Below, one piece after another: positions 60,101-64,000 of a DNA stretch of 64,000 nt; within the stretch, counting starts at the first letter, position 1, and the number at the start of each line of letters is the position of its first letter. The translations under genes were made by a program, and so were the position numbers. The stretch comes from Bolinopsis microptera (taxonomy: Eukaryota; Ctenophora; Tentaculata; Lobata; Bolinopsidae). The stretch lies in contig NC_087074.1 of assembly GCF_026151205.1 (NCBI RefSeq), positions 16,102,962 through 16,166,961 on the forward strand. Reading direction: 5' to 3'. The notes below the pieces were generated by a model. That model saw only the letters and a program-made list of their open reading frames with translations. It did no database searches and was not told the origin of the DNA.

Positions 60101-60367
60101 CGTTAGTTTCGTGCAGGAATTCAGGTTATTCATGTGATCTCAATGATTTGAGATTTCAGGTAAATCAAAAGCTCTTGGACCGCCTGGGATACCATGGGAT
60201 TCATATGGAATAGCAAAGTTTGACCTGTCTCCACTGCTGCTCGGAGAAGATAAACTGAAACTGAAGTCCCCGGTCTTACCTTGTGTACGACCTGTGAACT
60301 CAAACAGAACCAGTGTTCTTAAAACTGAACCAAGACTTGATGATTCTGGAAGTTTGCCATGCGGCAG
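39196..60367 (+). CDS. CFAP92: CFAP92-like protein (DUF4550-type domain), at least ten exons around a 17.5-kb intron
   Basis: Exons 39196-39283, 39477-39538, 39667-39886, 40030-40191, 57720-57817, 58036-58230, 59089-59200, 59388-59603, 59863-60015, 60160-60367. Every junction has GT-AG ends and matching phase, including the jump from 40191 to 57720 (phase 1). Exons 3-4 give a DUF4550-like block: YYHVEYNLQPN, VMSGMVAKMYSDFD, then INVTKALLLDMFSHTVNIRFWDTKDKVS followed by FDRPKVFRLP. Later exons add CVLSVPLSSLYAG, a segment on ligand-like beta structure (PILFFAVAYKQLSEQCNP) and FEVELHDRDRRAD. CFAP92 is a cilia/flagella-associated protein of unclear role. The start could also be the Met at 39223. 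Exon 10 ends in phase 2, so at least one more exon follows. Intron 4 houses three sulfotransferase genes and an alpha2-delta gene. Confidence 0.7.
39313..39366. repeat. 54-bp near-palindrome in CFAP92 intron 1
   Basis: Arms of about 26 bp (atagtgtttctcgtaaaataccattt and its near complement) meet almost without a loop. It may be a small foldback element or an RNA hairpin. Confidence 0.7.
40653..42191 (-). CDS. Golgi carbohydrate sulfotransferase, paralog A, 512 aa, intronless
   Basis: A type II membrane protein: short basic N-terminus, membrane anchor at residues 8-26 (WIFVIILIHMAVLACFF), an acidic stem of about 165 residues, then the catalytic domain. The 5'-phosphosulfate loop is LLTQSRHGSTWLMNML (near 194) and the 3'-phosphate motif is VIHLVRDPRAVMNSRM (near 345). 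Later conserved blocks include ADWMCSHHLYNYKLG and RYEDLAEFPSQL. This layout is that of the CHST family, which transfers sulfate from PAPS to the C6 hydroxyl of sugars; the acceptor sugar cannot be told. It is about 85 percent alike paralog B by eye over the catalytic half. It lies antisense within CFAP92 intron 4, head to head with B. Confidence 0.85.
   Translation of the reverse strand: MNFRRIFRWIFVIILIHMAVLACFFREYILSLSSTSISISDNVSGNGDHQAIIEELEKMWQEKLIEDLFHDITVAPNILHKEMKHENWQESEENAEKDNKSEVEAAKNKADGFQIDESEYNPDENLKEGKFDDHQEIILTKLKDDQNAGALDNSAELQKPPVVTLKPLVSIQVQDAKDTEHVTSLPKQPKMVLLLTQSRHGSTWLMNMLGYRDEAVPVFEPLNDDKFLKMYTFSEEANEMTFPEGYKLVNYKDWREVYLARICICDWHGNKIPEKNYFGSIRGLWYKKKIENPAVKNTKAAEALCFEEGSMMVPKTIRYYNMSTLFRIKDFGCESFKVIHLVRDPRAVMNSRMGVFHELFDGNKNLGAHIESKKGQAGFDEAYMARAADWMCSHHLYNYKLGMNPPPWLKGRYKMVRYEDLAEFPSQLTSEILHFIGVNYTSKYKEYVYNLTHAKDLGKKEGSTYGIEKQSSEIIDRWKKKLIEPHWRTIETVCADMMKAFNYEPTFFNIKD
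42192..42420 (-). promoter_or_regulatory. Conserved upstream block of sulfotransferase A, shared with B
   Basis: The minus strand here matches the plus strand at 44228-44406 upstream of paralog B in several runs: aactagcaaaataaaatatgaaa, tacgtaggaggaaa, and the block just before ATG (atttgagcaattgtatct against atttgagcaatttatctg). The homology reaches about 180-200 bp beyond the coding regions, so the duplication carried promoter and 5' UTR. Confidence 0.55.
42815..43110 (-). pseudogene. Decayed sulfotransferase fragment
   Basis: ccgtgccaatcactgatacatatccttgcaaagta and later lines match the catalytic part of paralogs A and C near the CICDWHG segment. They then jump, with the stem deleted, to the region around the membrane anchor (cccgacacatggtcagaaatggagat). 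Frameshifts and the internal deletion make it a pseudogene. Confidence 0.7.
43316..43550 (+). repeat. Direct repeat of about 92 bp, two copies
   Basis: ggtgggttttggaa, ttccgccatatttttcccgg and tcataaattaacccgctata recur in the same order at 43343 and 43459. The intact-looking reading frame across it is chance. Confidence 0.85.
43551..44227. other. AT-rich intronic DNA, nothing recognised
   Basis: No coding frame or repeat ends were seen between the direct repeat and the conserved upstream block of paralog B. Confidence 0.4.
44407..46002 (+). CDS. Golgi carbohydrate sulfotransferase, paralog B, 531 aa, intronless
   Basis: Same layout as paralog A: membrane anchor near residues 8-26 (WFSVIILIHMAVLACFF), a longer acidic stem with extra repeats of Asp/Glu/Lys, then LLTQSRHGSTWLMDML and VVHLVRDPRAVMNSRM. 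Compared with A the main differences lie in the stem and around CICDWWGRKIPGKN. It is transcribed in the same direction as its host gene CFAP92. Upstream sequence matches that of A, so the two probably share control. Confidence 0.85.
   Translation: MNLRRICGWFSVIILIHMAVLACFFQDNILSLSSTSISISDHVSGNGDNQAIIEELEKMWQGKLFEDLFRATEDAPTIPLNKKQHWQEWKDAEVDLQIMPAKDEKHVVVAKDAEKDDIFVVEAEENKADSFKLDGSEYNLDENLEEGKSDVHQDTILTKLKDDRNAGALDNSAEFQKTSDVTLKPLVSIQVQDAKDTEHVTSLPLKQTKMVLLLTQSRHGSTWLMDMLGYRDEAVPVFEPLNDDKFLRMYAHSDEMREETLAEGYDPVKYEDWREIYLARICICDWWGRKIPGKNYLGTMRGLWYKSKRFPDAKADAKSAEARCLKEGSMMVPKTIRYYNMSTLFRIQDFGCESFKVVHLVRDPRAVMNSRMNVFHELFDGNKNLGPHIASKKGQAAFDEAYMARAADWMCSHHLYNYKLGMNPPPWLKGKYKMVRYEDLAEFPSQLTSEILHFIGVNYTSDYKEYVYNLTHVKDRGKKDDGPYGIEKQSSEIIDRWKKKLIEPHWRTIETVCADMMKAFNYEPTFFNPNN
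46200..47085. repeat. Deletion-rich copy of the segment at 48550-49600
   Basis: The order of short identical runs is the same as in the later copy (attcccgggt, tggactgaaattttaccga, tgtttactatgtattct, gacatccaccg, gacatgtttatca). Single and short multi-base deletions separate the runs at very high density. Confidence 0.75.
47086..47700 (-). pseudogene. Deletion-riddled copy of sulfotransferase paralog C, 3' part
   Basis: The plus-strand text tracks 49600-50290 (end of paralog C) base for base apart from frequent small losses, for example tcatatctgcacaactcttc against tcatatctgcacaaactctc. No reading frame survives. It is either a decayed tandem duplicate or a poorly corrected assembly of a duplicate or allele. 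Confidence 0.7.
47701..48550. repeat. Two direct copies of a 230-bp segment, then AT-rich DNA
   Basis: tgtatgagaatctaa through ttgtgacct(g/a)gaaaaactggtctgaactt occurs at 47780-47966 and again at 48098-48282. The first copy is again shorter through small deletions. No gene was recognised. Confidence 0.75.
48551..49645. repeat. Fuller copy of the duplicated segment downstream of paralog C
   Basis: Starts with an (agtattaa)n run and continues into the 3' flank of paralog C. It is the counterpart of 46200-47085. No coding sequence is supported. Confidence 0.7.
49646..51109 (-). CDS. Golgi carbohydrate sulfotransferase, paralog C, 487 aa, intronless
   Basis: Membrane anchor at residues 8-25 (WVSVIVLINIAVLACFF), a shorter stem (HKGHKPAVVVEEK, LKDDFKQGT), then LLTQSRHGSTWLMDML and VIHLVRDPRAVMNSRM. 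The C-terminal half is close to A and B, ending in MMKAFNYEPNF. The stem is the most diverged of the three, as expected for a spacer. It is antisense within CFAP92 intron 4. A degenerate copy of its 3' half lies at 47086-47700. Confidence 0.85.
   Translation of the reverse strand: MNARRSFFWVSVIVLINIAVLACFFRVNIIAISSTSISISDNVSSSGDHQVDIGELEKMWQEKLIEDLFHDTTVGHKGHKPAVVVEEKLKDDFKQGTSHQNEDKNLKESEFNLQHRLPPTKLDDDARVIANNAKLMADSGKDAQDLENQLQADSEHQDHATSLPKQTKMVLLLTQSRHGSTWLMDMLGYRDEAVPVFEPLNVSKFLKMYALYDEMREETLAEGYDPVKYEDWREILLARICLCDWHGKKIGEKKVGSILGLWYKEKRAHPEQKGRYDTKAAEAMCSEEGSMMVSKTIRYYNMSTLFRIQDFGCENFKVIHLVRDPRAVMNSRMGVFHELYDGSKTLGAHIESKKGQEGFDEAYMARAADWMCSHHLYNYKLGMNPPPWLKGRYKMVRYEDLAEFPSQLTSEILHFIGVNYTSKYKEYVYNLTHVKERGAKPGSSYGVEKQTSEIIDKWKSNLIEPHWRTIERVCADMMKAFNYEPNF
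51110..52609. other. Intronic gap, nothing coding seen
   Basis: The part next to 51109 keeps traces of the upstream block seen before paralogs A and B (ctcatacgtag, acattttatttcgtta). The rest, up to the end of the alpha2-delta gene, shows no supported feature. Confidence 0.4.
52610..57155 (-). CDS. Voltage-gated calcium channel alpha2-delta-like protein, six exons, 1098 aa
   Basis: Exons on the minus strand: 57155-56843, 56733-56662, 56546-56183, 56018-55790, 55649-55242, 54520-52610, all in phase. A signal peptide (MSCFLVTVALTLSIAFPA) leads. Exons 1-3 match the VWA N-terminal region (LDEVFRNNFEE...WQYFGSKYGAKRTYPG and DPRYRPW). A von Willebrand A domain follows with a metal-ion-dependent adhesion site DTSGS (near 266). 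Exon 6 starts the Cache-type part (GVVGVDVFIKQL, YVIITNNFGNVILHPN). It ends in a Cys-rich region and a hydrophobic tail (SSFVFSVVFLFF), which suits GPI anchoring. The length fits alpha2-delta proteins, which are extracellular subunits that traffic Cav channels. CACHD1-like proteins are the main alternative. I start at the ATG giving the signal peptide. The gene is antisense inside CFAP92 intron 4. Confidence 0.8.
52974..53036 (-). repeat. Coding repeat: three NCTCDT units in the alpha2-delta-like protein
   Basis: An 18-bp unit is repeated three times in exon 6, giving Asn-Cys-Thr-Cys-Asp-Thr. Each unit is an N-glycosylation sequon with two cysteines. Repeat number could vary between individuals. 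Confidence 0.85.
54530..55195 (-). mobile_element. LINE 3' fragment in alpha2-delta intron 5
   Basis: Reads YEAQVVSILLYNCNSWAAPL, LRRILNIRWP, then RWRMLGHILRGQEDSPA, GRRGRPCLNLLDVIRKDL and LALDREEWKKL. This is the C-terminal region found in RTE-type and related LINE RTs. A stop interrupts the frame near 54963. It is inserted in the same orientation as the host gene. Confidence 0.7.
57156..57719. other. Upstream region of the alpha2-delta-like gene and end of CFAP92 intron 4
   Basis: A pyrimidine-rich tract ending in AG lies directly before the alpha2-delta ATG on the minus strand (ttatttcttgaag). No other element was recognised. Confidence 0.4.
58177..58815 (+). repeat. 71-bp tandem array copying the end of CFAP92 exon 6 and its donor site (9 copies)
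   Basis: The first unit is the last 54 bases of exon 6 plus the first 17 bases of the intron. Each following unit repeats an acceptor-like ctctttgcacacag, 34 bases of exon, and the donor gctaaagcag/gtgcttt. Copies differ by a few substitutions and short deletions. Confidence 0.9.
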
Positions 60368-60424
60368 GTAAGGATTTCTTCTTTATGAACTGTATTATTA
60401 GAGCATATCACAGTTATCAGTTGC

Positions 60425-60560
60425 AGTTGATGGCAAGGGTCGACCGAGTCCTCGGCCTCGGTTTTACCGAGGAATAGCGATTTTTCCTCGGCCTCGGTCA
60501 GGAGGACAATTGCTCGGCTTCGGCCTCGGTCGCAAATCCTGCCCTCGGTCTACTCTTGGT
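60425..60560. repeat. ctcggcctcgg-rich repeat block
   Basis: Several copies of cctcggcctcgg and its complement occur on a short stretch after CFAP92 exon 10. It resembles a GC-rich interspersed repeat with internal inverted symmetry. The type is not identified. Confidence 0.5.
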
Positions 60561-61451
60561 TGATGATCACATTGTAAGATTGTAGTATATTTCGGGCAAT
60601 AATTTAGACAGAGTACTGCAAGAACATTTTGCCGAATTCTAGCGTTCATACTGTAGAACTGTGAATGGTTCATGATAAGATCACATAACCCGGTAGATTA
60701 AATCGAAGCGCCGTCAATTTGTTAACCTTAATTGCAGGGTGTCATCGTTTCAAAGTTTTGCGAGCACATTTTGACATTTAATTTTTGTATATTTTTAAAC
60801 CAATTTGTGTTATCAAAAAGTTGTACACCTAATTAAGAAAGAACTACTCAAAGTTAGGAAGTATATAATTCAATGGCAAACCATGTGAACTTCTGAGAGA
60901 GTAGATTTAGTCCTACAAACTTCTCAGAGATAATATCAGTCTCACGCCTATCAACTTGAGCTTGAGATAATTAAGCAGCCTGTGGGAGAGCAGAACTGGG
61001 AGTGTATCATGTGATTGCGTGAGGATTATTAAATTAAGCTTACTTTTGTGATTTTTCCTTTCTGTGGTTCTGTCAGCTTATCTGATTTCCTGAAAAATAT
61101 AAATATGGAAATAAAAATAGTTTGCATTTTGATATTTGATACGCAAATATAGGGAAAAAAATGGATGATGAAGGTGTAAATAACGTAAAATTGAGTAGCT
61201 AAGAAGTTTTTTGAGAACTATGGGAGGTGGTATTTTTAGACAGCATTTTCGGTTGCGTGTTTATTTTTTTATAGCAAATTTGGAATTTTTTAACGCTGTC
61301 TTAGTGTCTTTGGAATCTGGTTTTAATGAACAATACAATTTTACACTGCCTCAGTGAACTGTTGAAATTTATTTTTAATGAAAGCGGGCAAATAATATTC
61401 TATTCTGTTAACGAAACAGTCTTCTAATGACCAGACTAAATACTGCTGAAA
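60561..61451. other. AT-rich gap before the GPCR gene
   Basis: No exon could be tied to CFAP92 by phase. An acceptor-like acgaaacag occurs at 61411-61419, upstream of the GPCR ATG. Confidence 0.35.
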
Positions 61452-62348
61452 ATGCAAACGAGCGACAGAACACTATATGCTATCAAAGATGATGCGGAGC
61501 GGTCACTTCTCATATTGTGGAACTTTATGGTTCTTCTGTTGTCGCTTATAGGGGACAGTATAATTTTGATAGCGACTATCAAATATAAAGCCATCAATCT
61601 CCAGAAAGTGATAATAACGGTGATGCAGCACATGGCTGTTTGTGACTTGATACAAACTGTATGTAGAGTAATCCCTGTGACTCTGGCATTAATATCAGAT
61701 CGGTGGATTGTGGGGGAGCTGCTCTGTCATGTGGAGGAAAACGTTTGCTGGGCTTGTGTTCCAGTGACAGTGTTACTGACATGTGCTATGACCACTCTGA
61801 AGCTGATAATAGTGAAGTATCCTCTGAAAACTGGTGCCTGGTCCACACAGTTAGGACATAAAATCTGTGCTTCATTGTGGCTCCTAGCGCTTTGTTGGTA
61901 CACTCCATTTCTAGTAGTGAACCTGCTTTACATCAGAGACACAATACACTTTAGCTACAAAGAATATAGTTGTGATTATGATCGCCTCTCAGTCAGTGTG
62001 CCATCTTGGTTAACATGGTACTTTCCTATCAGTATTGCTGCGTTAAGTATCCTCTCCTGCACCATACTCATCCTTACATCGGTTCTTCTGCTGATCGTGG
62101 CTAGTAAAGCTGCCTCCCGGCACGGAGAAACAATGAGATGGGAGGGTGTGACCACAGTTCTGCTCACTGTCGGAGTATTCTTTCTATCTTACCTGCCTTT
62201 AACTGTGTGTTTAGTGACTTATTTCGGGGGAGTTGAATACAGCAGCACTTCCGTTCGAGTAATGATTCATCTCACTAACCTGAATATACTGGCCAATTTT
62301 TGTGTGTACGCCCTTACTATACGAAGTTTTAGACATTTCTTAAAGTGA
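61452..62348 (+). CDS. Rhodopsin-family GPCR with unusual signature motifs, intronless, 298 aa
   Basis: Seven hydrophobic segments are visible at about residues 20-43, 54-78, 92-115, 134-157, 189-216, 233-256 and 264-286. TM2 keeps the MAVCD aspartate. TM7 reads NFCVY in place of NPxxY. TM1 has GD where class A receptors have GN. The DRY position reads LKL, with the following IVKYPL preserved, so the arginine switch is replaced by lysine. Loops are short and the C-tail is only a few residues. The ligand is unknown. It starts at the ATG that gives a plausible extracellular N-terminus with no signal peptide. It lies just 3' of the CFAP92 exons, perhaps inside another of its introns. Confidence 0.75.
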   Translation: MQTSDRTLYAIKDDAERSLLILWNFMVLLLSLIGDSIILIATIKYKAINLQKVIITVMQHMAVCDLIQTVCRVIPVTLALISDRWIVGELLCHVEENVCWACVPVTVLLTCAMTTLKLIIVKYPLKTGAWSTQLGHKICASLWLLALCWYTPFLVVNLLYIRDTIHFSYKEYSCDYDRLSVSVPSWLTWYFPISIAALSILSCTILILTSVLLLIVASKAASRHGETMRWEGVTTVLLTVGVFFLSYLPLTVCLVTYFGGVEYSSTSVRVMIHLTNLNILANFCVYALTIRSFRHFLK

Positions 62349-62363
62349 AGACATCTGAATTCC

Positions 62364-62543
62364 TTTCCTTAATAAGACTGCAAGGTGGCCGACAACCCCA
62401 TCATAGACCAGTGGCCCTTTAACGACAGAGACCATATCCAAGACAAAGATCCAATCCAAGGCAAGATCCTCCAGAAGTACACGGTGATGATGCCCAAACT
62501 CCGGCTGCAGGGCTTCAAGAATTGCAGTTACAAGAGGAGATAG
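62364..62543 (+). CDS. Candidate terminal exon of CFAP92 or of an unknown gene
   Basis: After an AG, a frame opens as KVADNPIIDQWPFNDRDHIQ and runs to TAG at 62541-62543. An AG at 62375-62376 or at 62382-62383 could serve as acceptor. Neither matches the phase 2 end of CFAP92 exon 10, so an intermediate exon would be needed. Weak support. Confidence 0.25.
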
Positions 62544-63262
62544 AGCAAAACTTCCCAGATATTGTGGATACGCCTGTTTAATGATACACTTTTGTAAAAT
62601 TCTTATGCATAAAAATGAAACTGTATTACTGATTACATAAATTATGTATCAGTGTTCAATTTATAGCGCTTTACTGTTTTTTTTTTCAATGTGTTCTTTG
62701 ATTTTGAAATTTTTAGATGTGTTTTTCTTATAATTTCCTATTCTTTTTATTCAGTATGCAAAATTTTTCAATATTACCAATAATTGCAGAACATTTCATT
62801 ATTTTAAAATCGTTCACAAGTTTCTTATAGCTAATTGTTTTGTTTTAGTAAATATAAATTTGTTTACTTTTATCCTAGAATGGTGATTAGATCAAGTTAA
62901 ATTCATGCTGTGCGATACTGTTGACGAAATATTTGATTTAATTTTATTAAACTATATTTGGTAATTTTCTAAGGTGACGAAATTGGTCTTGCCCTGGCCT
63001 TGACTGCTCGTCATGAAAAATGTCAAAAATACATTTTGATCTGTACTTTTGTAGTATTGGTATTTGTACACCCATGAGTCCCATCACTGAGTGAATCGCA
63101 ACATCCGGTTCATTAAGACATCAAGTCAGCTTAACTCTACGTTCTATAAGTAAAAAGTGGCTGAGTTGAAAATGATGGCCGTGGCCAGTTCCGACACAAT
63201 TTAACGAAAAGCCATAAAGATCCTGGGATTCCATTGAGCTGTTTTTTCTTTGTTGGTTAAAC
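62544..63262. other. Gap before the terminal satellite, nothing recognised
   Basis: AT-rich 3' flank. No supported gene or element. Confidence 0.4.
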
Positions 63263-64000
63263 ATGACGTCATAAACTCCCCTCACGTGACGTCACACCTT
63301 TCCCTCACGTGACGTCACAAATTTCCACACGTGACGTCACACCTTCCCTCACGTGACGTCACACCTTTCCCTCACGTGACGTCACACCTTCCCTCACGTG
63401 ACGTCACACATTTCCTCACGTGACGTCACACCTTCCCTCACGTGACGTCACGCCTTCCCTCACGTTACGTCACACCTTCCCTTACGTGACGTCACTTACC
63501 TCACGTGACGTCACACCTTTCCTCACGTGACGTCACACATTTACTCACGTGACGTCACACCTTTCCCTCACGTGACGTCACACTTTTCCCTCACGTGACG
63601 TCACACCTTCCCTCACGTGACGTCACACCTTCCCTCACGTGACGTCACACCTTCCCTCACGTGACGTCACACCTTCCCTCACGTGACGTCTCACACCTTC
63701 CCTCACGTGACTTCACACCTTCCCTCACGTGACGTCACACCTTCCCTCACGTGACGTCACACCTTCCCTCACGTGACGTCACACCTTCCTTCACACCTTT
63801 CCCTCACGTGACGTCACACCTTTCCCTCACGTGACGTCACAAATTTCCCTCACGTGACGTCACACCTTTCCCTCACGTGACGTCACACATTTCCCTCACG
63901 TGACGTCACACCTTCCCTCACGTGACTTCACACATTCCCTCACGTGACGTCACACCTTCCCTCACGTGACGTCACACCTTCCTTCACGTGACGTCACACG
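63263..64000 (+). repeat. 22-bp satellite with an E-box and CRE in each unit (about 33 copies, continues past the window)
   Basis: The unit is ccctcacgtgacgtcacacctt, with a few shorter or longer spacers. Every unit contains tcacgtgacgtca, in which the E-box CACGTG overlaps the palindromic cAMP response element TGACGTCA. The core is almost invariant while the spacer drifts (cctt, catt, aaat). Confidence 0.95.

Noticed and set aside
61355-61406. A possible CFAP92 exon linking exon 10 to 62364 (acceptor ctgcctcag, phases fit)
   Set aside because: The peptide is low in information and phase fit alone is weak evidence, so it was not annotated.

Overview
This is animal nuclear DNA: AT-rich, with GT-AG introns, genes on both strands and many transposable elements. 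The host genes include centriole and cilium components: a CEP152/Asterless-like protein, a TTLL1-like tubulin glutamylase subunit and a CFAP92-like protein with a DUF4550-type domain. There is also a secreted cystatin, a Cu/Zn SOD-like protein, three carbohydrate sulfotransferases, a calcium-channel alpha2-delta-like protein and a rhodopsin-type GPCR. The set suggests a ciliated, probably early-branching metazoan such as a cnidarian or ctenophore. The species cannot be fixed from sequence alone.

Layout. 1-9960 is a minus-strand block of LINEs. It holds a CR1-like element with an overlapping ORF1 and ORF2 (cut by the window edge), a decayed RT copy, and a 1060-codon ORF made of two LINE ORF2s joined in frame. 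10175-12132 is a short three-exon gene whose first intron carries a PIF/Harbinger-type MITE with a hAT-type MITE inside it. 13130-25565 is the 22-exon CEP152-like gene (1151 aa). One of its introns holds an intronless SOD-like gene on the opposite strand. 26046-28874 (minus) is a secreted stefin-type cystatin with two candidate last exons. 28875-36110 is mostly repeats and retroelement debris, including a nuclease-like fragment interrupted by one hAT and one Harbinger MITE. 36138-36628 is a small coiled-coil gene, followed by a single-exon TTLL1.

39196-60367 is the CFAP92-like gene. Its fourth intron is about 17.5 kb and contains three sulfotransferase genes in mixed orientation, their decayed copies, and the whole six-exon alpha2-delta-like gene. 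An intronless GPCR follows at 61452-62348. The window ends in a satellite whose 22-bp unit combines an E-box with a CRE.

Exon models were built by hand from splice signals and reading phase. All junctions inside the CEP152-like, alpha2-delta-like, cystatin, three-exon and two-exon models, and within CFAP92 exons 1-10, are phase-consistent and leave open frames. The points most worth following up are the retrotransposon ORF1 with PHD-like, AlkB-like and SGNH domains; two tandem arrays that each copy an exon-intron junction; a hAT MITE family carrying a tRNA-like Pol III promoter; the SOD-like protein with a damaged copper site; and the nested-gene intron.
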